Positions 16,412 to 24,049 of a stretch of DNA of 43,094 bases are shown piece by piece. Source of the DNA: Polyangiaceae bacterium (GTDB lineage Bacteria; Myxococcota_A; Polyangia; Polyangiales; Polyangiaceae); NCBI GenBank assembly GCA_025937895.1, contig JAICQL010000043.1, forward strand, positions 1 through 43,094. The letters run 5' to 3'. The first letter of the stretch is position 1; each line of letters begins with the position of its first letter. A program made the position numbers and the translations under genes. The notes under the pieces are model-generated. The model searched no databases. It was given only the letters and a program-made list of their open reading frames with translations, and was not told the DNA's origin.

Positions 16412-16418
16412 GGAACTT
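16412..16418 (+). promoter_or_regulatory. Possible ECF-type -35 element upstream of the hsp20 pair
   Basis: GGAACTT at 16412-16418 matches the typical -35 element of RpoE-like ECF sigma factors and lies 45 bases before the first Hsp20 start. I could not assign a convincing -10 at the expected distance, so this is a weak call. A perfect ribosome site AGGAGGT follows at 16451-16457. Confidence 0.25.
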
Positions 16419-16463
16419 TTCCCGGCGTTTTGCCACTCGCAAGCGTATCCAGGAGGTATTCTC

Positions 16464-16934
16464 ATGTTGTCTCGTTACAACGTCTCGGGCTCACTGTTTC
16501 CCCTGTTGGGAACCCCCTCGCTGCCGGGCTTCGGCATGGGCGAGGTAATGAATCGGCTGTTTGACGACTTCGAGGTTGCGCTGGAGAGCGTCCGCCCGCG
16601 CATCTTTGGTCAGGGCCGCGTGCAGGTGCACGATGGCGGGGACGCAGTTCAGCTCGCCGTGGACCTCCCCGGCTGCCGCCAGGACAGTATCGATCTGGCT
16701 ATCGAGGGCACGACGCTCTCCCTCTCCGCGGCATCGCCGGAGACCACGGTCCCCGAAGGCTTCACCCTGATCCATCGCGAGCGACAGCCGGCCGCGCTGC
16801 AGTGGTCGGTGGAGCTGCCGTACCCGGTGCAGGTGGACGCGATCTCCGCGACGTTCCAGCAAGGTCGCTTGCTGGTCAACCTGCCCAAGGCTGAAGCCGC
16901 CAAGCCGCGAGCCATCCCCGTCACGACCGCCTGA
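16464..16934 (+). CDS. Hsp20/alpha-crystallin small heat shock protein (first of pair)
   Basis: 156-residue small heat shock protein, an ATP-independent holdase that keeps unfolding proteins soluble. The start is fixed by the consensus ribosome site AGGAGGT, seven bases upstream of ATG 16464. A 45-residue N-terminal arm (LFPLLGTPSLPGFG, MNRLFDDFEVAL) is typical of the family. The alpha-crystallin domain (about 52-147) includes AVDLPGCRQDSIDLAIEGTTLSLSA, the LPYPVQVDAISATFQQGRLLVNLPK strand pair with the family A-x-x-x-x-G-x-L motif as ATFQQGRLLV. A short tail with AIPV provides the I-x-V oligomer contact. It is 22 bases upstream of the second Hsp20 gene. Confidence 0.93.
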   Translation: MLSRYNVSGSLFPLLGTPSLPGFGMGEVMNRLFDDFEVALESVRPRIFGQGRVQVHDGGDAVQLAVDLPGCRQDSIDLAIEGTTLSLSAASPETTVPEGFTLIHRERQPAALQWSVELPYPVQVDAISATFQQGRLLVNLPKAEAAKPRAIPVTTA

Positions 16935-16956
16935 CCAGGAGAAAGGAGCAAGAATC

Positions 16957-17343
16957 ATGTCCCAAGCATCGCTGGAGACCATCCCCACCAACTCTTCGAT
17001 GACCAGCAATGGGCACCGTTCGGCCCCGACCTGGCGCGTGACCCCGCTGTGTGACGTGTATGAGAGCGATAGCGAGTACCTGCTCGTCATCGACATGCCT
17101 GGCGCCAGCTCTGATTCGCTGAGCGTCGAGCTCACCGGTAATGAGCTGGCGATCAAGGCTCAGCGTGCACCGTCCAGCCAGGGCTCGGACGTGGCCACCA
17201 CGATCTTTGAACGCCGCATCGAGCTGCCCGCCGACGTGGACGGCGGCAGCACCTCGGCGCAGCTGCAGGGCGGCGTGCTGCGAGTGCAGATCGCCAAGGC
17301 GGCATCGGCTCGACGGGTGAAGATCCCGGTTGCCGCCAACTGA
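16957..17343 (+). CDS. Hsp20/alpha-crystallin small heat shock protein (second of pair)
   Basis: 128-residue second small heat shock protein in the same transcript. A strong AAGGAG site lies eight bases before ATG 16957. The N-terminal arm is short (about 25 residues) and the alpha-crystallin domain runs from about 27 to 122: PLCDVYESDSEYLLVIDMPGAS, a FERRIELPADVD strand, and SAQLQGGVLRVQIAK, which keeps the A-x-L-x-x-G-V-L motif. The tail KIPVAAN keeps the I-P-V C-terminal contact. Its sequence differs considerably from the first copy, so this looks like an old duplication or a hetero-oligomer pair, not a recent repeat. Confidence 0.93.
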   Translation: MSQASLETIPTNSSMTSNGHRSAPTWRVTPLCDVYESDSEYLLVIDMPGASSDSLSVELTGNELAIKAQRAPSSQGSDVATTIFERRIELPADVDGGSTSAQLQGGVLRVQIAKAASARRVKIPVAAN

Positions 17344-17397
17344 ATCGAGCGCATCAGAGAGTCCGCATTGAAGAAAAAATCGAGGTTCCTTACCCCA

Positions 17398-17414
17398 CAT
17401 CACCTGCGGTGATG
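17398..17414. terminator. Short hairpin downstream of the hsp20 pair
   Basis: CATCACC and GGTGATG pair perfectly over 7 bases around a TGC loop, 55 bases after the second Hsp20 stop and 150 bases before the ThuA-like gene. Two smaller GC inverted repeats follow (17421-17431 and 17437-17451). No T-tract is present; the element could terminate the hsp20 transcript or be an operator for the next gene. Confidence 0.35.
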
Positions 17415-17561
17415 AAAGGCGTGCCCGGCACGCAGTCCGGCAAATCGCCGGCAAGCCGCGAGCTCTTCGCAATACCCCTTGCGCGAGGAGCTCGCGCCAT
17501 TTTGTGCCCGCGCCGGCAAGCGCTTTGACCTGGCCGGGGATTACCGGCTACCAAGGGCAGC

Positions 17562-18218
17562 GTGGGCATATTGATCTTCAGCAAGACGTGCGGGTACCGG
17601 CACGACTCGATCCCGGCGGGGATCGCAGCCGTTTCGCGTCTCGCCCGCGCGCGTGGCCTGCCGGTGGAGGCGACTGAAGACGCCGGGTCCTTTCGGCCCG
17701 AGGTGCTGAGCCGGCTGCAGGCAGTGGTCTGGCTGTCGCCGATCGGCTCCGTTCTGGATCCGGAGCAGCGCCGCGCGTTCCAGGCCTTCATCCGGGCAGG
17801 CGGCGCCTATCTGGGCATTCACGCTGCCAGCGCGTGTGAGCCGGACTGGGAGTGGTACGGACAGCTCGTGGGCGCGCGCTTCACGCAGCACCCGCCGCTG
17901 CAGCCGGCGCGCGTGCTGGTCGAGGATGCAACACACCCTGCCACTCGGCACCTGGGCAAGACCTGGCTGCGCTCGGACGAGTGGTACGACTTTGATCGCA
18001 ACCCGCGCTCCAAGGTGCGCGTGCTGCTGACCGTGGACGAGGCCAGCTATGAAGGCGGCCTCATGGGCAGCGATCATCCGCTGGCCTGGTGTCATGAGCT
18101 GGAAGGCGGGCGCGCGTTTTACACGGCGCTCGGCCATGCTGCGGCCGACTACGACGACGCCGCGTTTCTGGCGCACCTGGACGGTGGCCTGAGCTGGGCG
18201 CTCGGGCCAGAGCCCTGA
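17562..18218 (+). CDS. ThuA-like domain protein
   Basis: 218-residue protein of the ThuA/trehalose-utilisation-like superfamily, which has a glutamine amidotransferase-like fold without an assigned reaction in most members. Family blocks seen: ILIFSKTCGYRHDSIPAG at the start, a VVWLSP strand, FQAFIRAGGAYLGIHAAS (the usual G-G-x-x-G-I-H turn), ARFTQHPP, RSDEWYDFDRNPR and the closing PLAWCHELEGGRAFYTALGH. No secretion signal is visible, so it may be cytoplasmic. GTG 17562 is the start, preceded by AAGGGCAG. It is a monocistronic gene, convergent with the Arg/Glu-rich lipoprotein 18 bases downstream. The family is often linked to sugar metabolism, but nothing nearby supports a specific substrate. 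Confidence 0.88.
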   Translation: MGILIFSKTCGYRHDSIPAGIAAVSRLARARGLPVEATEDAGSFRPEVLSRLQAVVWLSPIGSVLDPEQRRAFQAFIRAGGAYLGIHAASACEPDWEWYGQLVGARFTQHPPLQPARVLVEDATHPATRHLGKTWLRSDEWYDFDRNPRSKVRVLLTVDEASYEGGLMGSDHPLAWCHELEGGRAFYTALGHAAADYDDAAFLAHLDGGLSWALGPEP

Positions 18219-18236
18219 GCGTCGCAGGCGGCCAGC

Positions 18237-18893
18237 TCAGTCGTGACGGAACTGGCGGCGGTCGCGCTCACCGCGCCGCTGGCCGCGCTCGTCGTCGCCG
18301 GAGTGATCGCGGTCGCGCGCGTGGCGGCTGCGCCGATCGTGCTCGCGCCGCTCCGCCGCACGCTGCTCGGAGGCGCGCCGCTGCTCCTCGAAGCGTTGCC
18401 GCCGTTGCTCGGCCTGGCGCGCGCGCTCGTGGCGCCGGTGCTCTTCCGCGCGGCGATACTGCTCTGCCCGCCGGCGCTCCTCTGCCCGGCGCTGCTCGAC
18501 CTCGTGTCGCGCACGCTCCAGCTGCCGGCGTTCCTCTATGCGGCGCTCTGCACGAACATGCGAGTGGTCTCGCCGCGGCGCCAGGTATGCAGGCCCGCGA
18601 CGCACACGATATTCGCGCAGCTCGGCGGGCTCGTCACGGAAGACGATCCAGCGATCACGCGTGCGATAGTACCAGCGGCCCTCCACCAGGTATGCGGGCG
18701 CACCCCGATAGTAGACGCTCGGGTAGTATTCCACACGTGGCGGCGGCTCCACGTATTGTGCGGGATAGTCGTAGACGAGCTCGCCGCTGGCGTGTGCGAG
18801 ACAGCCGGGCAGGGCTGCCAGCACGAGCGCGCCCAGGCCGAGCACCCATGACGCTCGCCGCAGAGAGCTACGAGCAAGGTCGATCGAGATCAT
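18237..18893 (-). CDS. Lipoprotein with long Arg/Glu-rich charged helix
   Basis: 218-residue lipoprotein. ATG 18893 starts MISIDLARSSLRRASWVLG and leads to the lipobox LAALPGC near residue 36; the longer frame upstream adds only low-complexity sequence. A Tyr/Pro-rich segment follows (YDYPAQYVEPPPRVEYYPSV-YYRGAPAYLVEGRWYYR) with strand-like character, as in YXWYY surface proteins. From about residue 100 to the end the protein is almost entirely Arg, Glu, His and Ala (RRAEERRRAEQYRRAEEHRR), likely a long highly charged alpha-helix or coiled coil. Such a polybasic helix could contact peptidoglycan, polysaccharide or DNA in the periplasm; this is inference. No known family is recognised beyond similarity in style to YXWGXW-type lipoproteins. 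Confidence 0.78.
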   Translation of the reverse strand: MISIDLARSSLRRASWVLGLGALVLAALPGCLAHASGELVYDYPAQYVEPPPRVEYYPSVYYRGAPAYLVEGRWYYRTRDRWIVFRDEPAELREYRVRRGPAYLAPRRDHSHVRAERRIEERRQLERARHEVEQRRAEERRRAEQYRRAEEHRRHERARQAEQRRQRFEEQRRASEQRAAERREHDRRSRHARDRDHSGDDERGQRRGERDRRQFRHD

Positions 18894-19166
18894 GTTTGGG
18901 TTAAAAGCAAGGGTGATGCCAGGCGGACGAGCGGCGGGCCTCAAAGAGCGCGGACGCTGTGATCTCGCTGCGGTACGTTGCAGCGGTGATGCGCGAGGGC
19001 TCGAGCTCGTTGCCCGAGGTACGACAGCGGAGTCTGCCTTCGTCACCCTGTACGCGTAACCGCCGGCGTAACGCCGCCTGGTTACACGCCCCGAGCAGGT
19101 TGCAGGCCCGGGGAGATACTGCGCAGCGCGCAGCGCGTGCCCACCCGTATCACACGTGAATCGGGC

Positions 19167-19517
19167 TCATAGCCCATCGATGCACAGCACCAGCAGCCGC
19201 AGCAGCTCCGCGTCCGGGCGCGGATTGCGATCCAGCTGGGCCCGTGCCTGGCTCGCGAACAGCTCCCAGGTGGCGCCATCCGCATCGGGGCGGTGCCGCT
19301 GGAAGTGCTGGATGAGCGCGTCGCGAAAGAGCCACGCGATCTCCGAAGGCCGATGAGGCTCCGGCAGTGAAAGACGATGGCCGAACATCTCCAGCTCCTC
19401 GCCGGCGGGGCGGATCTCCTCGAGAATGTGCTCGACCACATCAAACGGCGCTCGGGGCGCTGGCCTTGCCGGACGCAGCTGACCGAGCTCGACTTCGTAG
19501 GGATAGGGGAGTGCCAT
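19167..19517 (-). CDS. Small conserved-looking protein of unknown function
   Basis: 116-residue cytoplasmic protein with no signal or membrane segment. It reads as mainly helical (FDVVEHILEEIRPAGEELEMFG, PSEIAWLFRDALIQHFQRH, ELLRLLVLCIDGL) with ordinary codon use for the window. I do not recognise a family. A perfect TATAAT lies 46-51 bases upstream of the start, giving it its own promoter. It stands alone between a lipoprotein gene and an unknown membrane-protein gene on the same strand, with 273 featureless bases on its 3' side. I see no hint of toxin-antitoxin pairing. Confidence 0.68.
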   Translation of the reverse strand: MALPYPYEVELGQLRPARPAPRAPFDVVEHILEEIRPAGEELEMFGHRLSLPEPHRPSEIAWLFRDALIQHFQRHRPDADGATWELFASQARAQLDRNPRPDAELLRLLVLCIDGL

Positions 19518-19562
19518 GTCGGGGCTAGAGCACGAGCCGTGCCGAATCTACAAACGCGCGCA

Positions 19563-19568
19563 ATTATA
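19563..19568 (-). promoter_or_regulatory. Perfect TATAAT -10 element upstream of the 116-residue gene
   Basis: On the minus strand the sequence CATATAATTG contains a consensus -10 hexamer, rare in this GC-rich window. The predicted transcript start is about 38 bases before the ATG at 19517. A good -35 at 16-18 bases was not found, so an activator may be needed. Confidence 0.4.
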
Positions 19569-19669
19569 TGAAACAAGGGCGCACGAGTGTCGCAATGGCC
19601 GGTGACATTTCGACCCTTCGTGACAACCCGCGCGCCAGGCGAGGCTGGTTGCCACGCGAGGGCAGAAGA

Positions 19670-20347
19670 TCACTGTCCGTCGCTGGGCGCTTCGTCGAAG
19701 GTCGGCAGGATGTCGAACGGATCCGGCGCGGGGTACACGGCCAGGATGGCGATGGCGTAGTAGTTGTGCTGGTGGCTGACCGCCGCCAGATCCACCGGTG
19801 GAAAGCCGCGCAACACGCACTGGATGGCGCGTCGCGCCTGGGGGCCGCGCCACTTGCCGCTCTTGCCAGGGAACAGGTTGTAGCGCCCGCTGTCGAAGTC
19901 CACCTCGAGCACGAAGTTGATGCTGCCCTCCTTGCCCGTGCGCGGCGCACAGTCCACGGCGCCGAGGATGCTGCTGCGCAGGGCCTCCTCCAGCGCCGGC
20001 AGGGAGTCGCAGAGCTCGCCATCGCTGGCGATCTGATTTGCCGAAGGGCCACACTTGACCCGCTGGATGGGGCCAAGCAGCACCTGGGCCGTTGGGCTCG
20101 AGGCGTCCGCCTCGCCCTCGCGGAAGACGCCGCCGAAGGCCGCGACACCCGCGTCCGGCTGGCTCGCGCCGGGAACTCCGCTCGGCCGGCGTAGCAGATA
20201 CATCGGCACGGCCAGCAGCGCGAGCGAAAGCATGCCACCCAGCACCACCTGCGCGCGCAGCGGGCGCTCGCCACCCGCCCTGCCGCGGCTGAGACGCCGA
20301 AGGCCGGCTTCGCTGCTGGGCGGCAGGGGATGTGAGCTGCGCGCCAA
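19670..20347 (-). CDS. Single-pass membrane protein of unknown function
   Basis: 225-residue protein with one transmembrane helix (about 33-52, VVLGGMLSLALLAVPMYLL) after a basic cytoplasmic tail, so the bulk faces the periplasm. The outer domain has four cysteines (VKCGPSANQ, ELCDSLP, VDCAPR, IQCVLRGFPP) that could make two disulfides, plus a strand-rich segment INFVLEVDFDSGRYNLFPG. The pattern of a small domain following one helix, with RRAIQCVLRGFP near the C terminus, is reminiscent of TonB-C/AgmX-type myxobacterial periplasmic domains, but I cannot assign it. The start is TTG 20347, five bases after the kinase stop; an ATG at the helix itself would delete the basic tail. It is probably co-transcribed and translationally coupled with the kinase. 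Confidence 0.75.
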   Translation of the reverse strand: MARSSHPLPPSSEAGLRRLSRGRAGGERPLRAQVVLGGMLSLALLAVPMYLLRRPSGVPGASQPDAGVAAFGGVFREGEADASSPTAQVLLGPIQRVKCGPSANQIASDGELCDSLPALEEALRSSILGAVDCAPRTGKEGSINFVLEVDFDSGRYNLFPGKSGKWRGPQARRAIQCVLRGFPPVDLAAVSHQHNYYAIAILAVYPAPDPFDILPTFDEAPSDGQ

Positions 20348-20352
20348 CGGCG

Positions 20353-22050
20353 TCAGACGGAGGAGAGAAGCTCTTCGGCCGTGACGTTACCCTCGGCCAG
20401 GGCGATGTTCGCCTTCAGATCGAGGCTCTCTGGCGTGGTGCCGCGCACCTGCGCGACGATCTGCTCCACCACGTTGCGCGCCTCATCCAGGGTGGGCCCG
20501 GTCATGGCGACGGCAAACTTCAGCGCGTCGGTGCGGCCGGCGGTTACCGGCACCATGCTCAGCAGCAGCACCTCGGTCAGCTCCGCCACCCGCTGCGCCG
20601 CGCGGCGCAGCGCGAGCATCTCCAGGATGGTGGGGCGATCATGCGGGGAGCGGTTGGCGCTGCAGATCTCGTACGTGGCCACGGTGAGCGGCACGCGATC
20701 CCAGCGGGCGAAGTCCAGCTCATCCTGCAAGGCCGCCAGCATCTCCTTGCGCTTCCACAGCCCGGTCAGGCCGTCTCGCTGCGCCAGGTACTCCATGGCG
20801 CGCAGGTGCTGGGGCGAGCCCTTCTCGAAGCTCACGAGCTTGATTCGGCACTCACCCAGCTGCACCTCACCACCGTGCAGCAAGCTCACCGTGCGCTTCC
20901 GCTCGTAGCTGTGATCTGCGTAGCTGCCGTTGGTGCTGCCGAGGTCCGCCACGATCCAGGTGCCCGCCTGCCACTGCGCACGGGCGTGGGCGCCGGAGCA
21001 GGTGGGCTCGGCGATGCAGATGTCCTGATTGGCGCGGCGCCCGATCGTGACCTGCGGCTTCTCCAGCGGAAACAGGCGGCCTGCCAGCTCCTCCGCGTTG
21101 TAAGCAAACGTCACCAGCAGCGACTGCGCTCCGGGCGTAAAGGTGCGGGCCACCGCGCGCCCCAGCGGGGGGCCGGGAGAGATGCGCTCGCGCGGGATCT
21201 GAGCGTGGCTGGTGGTGAGCGCGGACGGATTGAAGAAGCGCAAGCGCCGCGCCTTCGGGCGCATGCGCGGATCTTCATGCAGCGCGCGGAAGACCTGCTT
21301 CACCTCGTCTATCGACAGCCCCGAGGGCACGTCGAACATGATCTGCTCGCGCATGGGCTTGCCGCGCGGGCGGTAGCCCGGCTCCGGCACCTTGCATGTC
21401 CACATCTCGAGCAAGGTCAGCCCGAGCGCGTAGATGTCATCCTCGGGGCTCGCGCCGCCTGATTTCAGGCGCTCTGGCGACATGTAGTTGGGCGTGCCGC
21501 CGTCCGGCTGCGCCCCGGGCCGCCGCGCGCTCACGCGAGCGCGCTCCCGTGCGAAGCCAAAATCGAGGATGATGGCTCGATCGGCCGTGACCATGATGTT
21601 GCCGGGCTTCAGGTCACCATGCACCAGCCCCTGCGCGTGGATGGCGGCGAGGCCCGCCGCAGCTTCGCTGGCGATGGAGCGAAACTCGTCCGCCGTGTAT
21701 CCGCCCTTGGACTTCTGCCGGCGGATGTGCGTGTGCAACGTCACCCCGTCGATCAGCTCCATGACCAGGATCGGCCCCCACGGGCTCGGTGCCAGGTCGT
21801 GCACGCGGCACACGTTGGGATGACCGACGGAGCGCGCGAGCAGCAGCTCATGCCGCAGCGCCTCGTCGTCGCCGGGCATGCGGGATTCCTCCCGCACGAT
21901 CTTCAACGCCACTGCCTGCTGCGTGCTCCGGTCATAGGCCGAGAACACCTCGCCCATTCCGCCTTTGCCGAGACCTTCCTGGATCTCGTACCGGTCATTG
22001 ATGACGGAGCCTTTGGCGAGTGGGGGTACCTTCCTCGAGCTCTGAGACAT
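20353..22050 (-). CDS. Ser/Thr protein kinase with FHA and degenerate GGDEF domain
   Basis: 565-residue soluble signalling protein. The kinase domain (about 20-265) has the glycine loop GLGKGGMGEVFSAYD, ATP-anchoring Lys50 in ALKIV, catalytic Asp146 in HGDLKPGN and Asp163 in DFG, then SPE. HGD instead of HRD marks a non-RD kinase that need not be activated by loop phosphorylation. An FHA domain follows (about 330-405; VTIGRRAN, DLGSTNGSYAD) and would bind phosphothreonine. The last 150 residues start with RDGLTGLWKRKEM, the unmistakable lead-in of diguanylate cyclases, and fold-match to the end, but the GGDEF signature is replaced by TDALKF (507-512), so no cyclic di-GMP synthesis is expected. 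No transmembrane helix is present. The next gene starts five bases after its stop. Confidence 0.93.
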   Translation of the reverse strand: MSQSSRKVPPLAKGSVINDRYEIQEGLGKGGMGEVFSAYDRSTQQAVALKIVREESRMPGDDEALRHELLLARSVGHPNVCRVHDLAPSPWGPILVMELIDGVTLHTHIRRQKSKGGYTADEFRSIASEAAAGLAAIHAQGLVHGDLKPGNIMVTADRAIILDFGFARERARVSARRPGAQPDGGTPNYMSPERLKSGGASPEDDIYALGLTLLEMWTCKVPEPGYRPRGKPMREQIMFDVPSGLSIDEVKQVFRALHEDPRMRPKARRLRFFNPSALTTSHAQIPRERISPGPPLGRAVARTFTPGAQSLLVTFAYNAEELAGRLFPLEKPQVTIGRRANQDICIAEPTCSGAHARAQWQAGTWIVADLGSTNGSYADHSYERKRTVSLLHGGEVQLGECRIKLVSFEKGSPQHLRAMEYLAQRDGLTGLWKRKEMLAALQDELDFARWDRVPLTVATYEICSANRSPHDRPTILEMLALRRAAQRVAELTEVLLLSMVPVTAGRTDALKFAVAMTGPTLDEARNVVEQIVAQVRGTTPESLDLKANIALAEGNVTAEELLSSV

Positions 22051-22547
22051 GCGCGTTTCGGTGCGATTCGATCAGCGGGAGATCAACGAGACGCCCCCCA
22101 CGGAGGGCTCATAACCCTCTCTGATTTGTGCTCAATGTGCAATCGCGCTGCGTGGGGCCCGAATTCGGCGGTTGCTTGGTCGGCCAGAGGGGCGAATGCC
22201 GGGGAAGAAGCCAGGCCTCGGTTGCTGGCAGGCGGGCGCGACGAGCACGAGTGCGGAAGAGCACGCGCCCGGTGAACGGCAGCGGCTGCCCGAGTGGCGT
22301 GGGCAACTGCTCGAGCGGTCGCCTCGTTGCCGGTTACCTACATGGTCGTGAGCGCTCGGCGCGAAACCTGTGCTGGTGAGCTCGGTGCCTGGCTTGCCAG
22401 CACGTTGCGACACCGGCGGCAGCGCGCGCTCCTGCCAGCGACCGAGCTGGTCGAGTGCCCATCAGCGCGAGTGCGTGCTGGCCGTGCGAATCGTCGAGCA
22501 GCGCTCGCGCGGCTGGCGCGCAGCGCGCCTTCGTTACATACTCAAGG
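22051..22547. other. 497-base gap without a recognised gene
   Basis: Between the kinase start (-) and the small lipoprotein (+). Short open frames here on both strands lack ribosome sites and domain-like sequence and look like chance products of high GC. The kinase-proximal 90 bases are lower in GC, carry a possible promoter, and include a 5-base-stem hairpin (GAGGG...CCCTC, 22103-22119). I see no RNA gene. Confidence 0.5.
22108..22135 (-). promoter_or_regulatory. Possible sigma-70-type promoter of the kinase gene
   Basis: Read leftward: TTGAGC (22135-22130), a 16-base spacer, then TATGAG (22113-22108). Each hexamer matches four of six consensus bases and the region is locally AT-rich. The leader to ATG 22050 would be about 50 bases. 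Confidence 0.35.
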
Positions 22548-22793
22548 ATGAGCAGCCCCGTGCTTCACGGCTGCTGCGCAATCGTCCTTCTAGCGTCTTT
22601 TGCGTGCAGTCCACGGCCGATGTCGGTGCCCCAGCACCCGAGCGCCGAGGCGCGGAACCCAGACGGCGCAGGAAAAAAGAAGCCGCGCAAGCGCCGGCCA
22701 CTGGTTGCTCCGCCGCCTGCTTACGGCAACAAGATCGTGCTCGAGCGCTCCAGCCAGCAGAGCGAGTCCTCGCCCGAGCACGTGCAGCTCTGA
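22548..22793 (+). CDS. Small lipoprotein
   Basis: 81-residue predicted lipoprotein. From ATG 22548 the signal MSSPVLHGCCAIVLLASFAC has a short hydrophobic core and a lipobox ending at Cys20. The mature part (about 60 residues) is polar and low in complexity, with a basic KKKPRKRR patch and a Pro-rich stretch, so it is probably unfolded or a small anchor. No ribosome site is evident at normal spacing, which lowers confidence; upstream in-frame codons do not improve it. It is convergent with the large lipoprotein gene ending at 22850, separated by a strong hairpin. Confidence 0.5.
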   Translation: MSSPVLHGCCAIVLLASFACSPRPMSVPQHPSAEARNPDGAGKKKPRKRRPLVAPPPAYGNKIVLERSSQQSESSPEHVQL

Positions 22794-22813
22794 AGTGCTC
22801 GGGCCCGGCGCCA

Positions 22814-22838
22814 CGGGCGGCGAGCTCGGCGCCGCCCG
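22814..22838. terminator. Hairpin between convergent lipoprotein genes
   Basis: CGGGCGGCG (22814-22822) and CGCCGCCCG (22830-22838) form a perfect 9-base stem around AGCTCGG. It sits in the 56-base gap between two convergent genes and would work in both directions. No T-run is present. Confidence 0.5.
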
Positions 22839-22849
22839 CGCCCAGCCGC

Positions 22850-24049
22850 TCAGCGAAGGCAGACGCGCAGGCGTGCCCACTCTGCGCCGCCACGATTGTC
22901 GTGCGCCACGGCCCATAGATAGGCGACGGCCGGCTCTTCCCCGGGCTCGTAGTCGGTGTAGGGATCCGAGCTCCAGCCCAGCACCGCGTCGTTCAGGAGC
23001 CGAACCTCCTCCGACACTTCGCCGTGGGAGGCGTAGAAGTTGACCCACATCTGCTCCTGCAGGCTGCTCGAGCGCTGCGCGGCGGCCGCCGCCGCCGAGT
23101 CCAGCTCCGCGCTGGCGGGATCGATGAGCGGCATCATTCGGAGCTCGTCGCAGCTGCCGGCGCACACCGGCACGGCGAGCGCTTCCGGACACACATCGGG
23201 CGCCTGCATGGCAGGGGGCGGCGGGCAGCTGGCGCCGATGCACAGATCATCCAGCGTGAGCGCAGCGTCGCCGATGGGCTCTCCTCTGAGCGTGGGCACG
23301 GCTTCCGGGCGCAGCTCCAGCTCTCCCCACTGCACGCCCTGCACCAAGGGGTTCTGGTTCTCCAGCTCTTCGTAAGCAAAGACCGCGGTGTAGCCCACCA
23401 CGAAGTCGTCCGAGCCGAGCTCGACGTCGCCCTCGCTGAAGCCGGGCTGCCCGTCGAGATCACTGTAACAGATGAGCGGGAAGTCCCCGCCACTCCTCAG
23501 CTCCAGGGTGCCGGCGCAGGCGGCGAACAGGACGTAGTCGAGCCCGTACGGCACGCCCACGGGAGGCGGCGGCCGCGACGAGATGATGTCCGGAGAGGTG
23601 GTGAAGCTGAAGCGATCGTTCGCCTCGGCCTGGCCGGGATCCGGCAGCGAGAAGCGGCCGGCGAGGCTCGCCAGCAGCTCAGCTCTGACCTCGGGCGCCG
23701 CCTGCTCGTCGCTGGCGACCGCGAGCATGCTGAAGCAGAGCTCGAACAGATCCGCCGGGGGATTCTGGCAGGAGGCGAGCCAGGCGATCTGAGGCGGCGG
23801 CCGCTCCGGCTCCGAATCGTGCCAGAGCATCTGCAGCTCCACCGTCGTGCCGGGCGCCGCATAGGGAGCACTCTTGCGCACCGCCAGCACTCGCAGCCCG
23901 TGCAGCTCGCTCGCGGGATCAAACTGCTCGCCGCAGCCCAGCAGCAGCGCCGCGCAGCCCAGCAGGCGGACCGTGGCCAGCGAGGCGGCGCGCAGTGAAG
24001 CTGCGGCGGATGGCCCGGCGAACGGCGTGGAGAACGGCGAGCGGCTCAA
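22850..24049 (-). CDS. Lipoprotein co-translated with TonB-dependent receptor
   Basis: 399-residue lipoprotein. It starts with TTG 24049, whose last two bases and the next A form the receptor's TGA stop (TTGA overlap); AAAGGTGA five bases upstream is a good ribosome site, so the unusual start is well supported. The leader ends in the lipobox LLLGC (Cys39). The body has many paired cysteines (ASCQNPPADLFELCF, FAACAGTLEL, DLCIGASCPPPP, PVCAGSCDELR) and a long strand-rich part, consistent with an immunoglobulin-like or beta-rich surface domain. I know no family for it. Direct coupling to an outer membrane receptor suggests a surface-exposed substrate-capturing partner, in the way SusD-like lipoproteins serve SusC receptors; it does not look like SusD itself. 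Confidence 0.85.
   Translation of the reverse strand: MSRSPFSTPFAGPSAAASLRAASLATVRLLGCAALLLGCGEQFDPASELHGLRVLAVRKSAPYAAPGTTVELQMLWHDSEPERPPPQIAWLASCQNPPADLFELCFSMLAVASDEQAAPEVRAELLASLAGRFSLPDPGQAEANDRFSFTTSPDIISSRPPPPVGVPYGLDYVLFAACAGTLELRSGGDFPLICYSDLDGQPGFSEGDVELGSDDFVVGYTAVFAYEELENQNPLVQGVQWGELELRPEAVPTLRGEPIGDAALTLDDLCIGASCPPPPAMQAPDVCPEALAVPVCAGSCDELRMMPLIDPASAELDSAAAAAAQRSSSLQEQMWVNFYASHGEVSEEVRLLNDAVLGWSSDPYTDYEPGEEPAVAYLWAVAHDNRGGAEWARLRVCLR

Noticed and set aside
18959..19159. 66-codon rightward frame between the lipoprotein and unknown small gene
   Set aside because: No ribosome site and no protein-like pattern; likely chance.
22128..22413. Small open frames in the 497-base gap beside the kinase
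   Set aside because: No ribosome site, no signal or domain, and Arg/Ser/Gly-rich composition on both strands.
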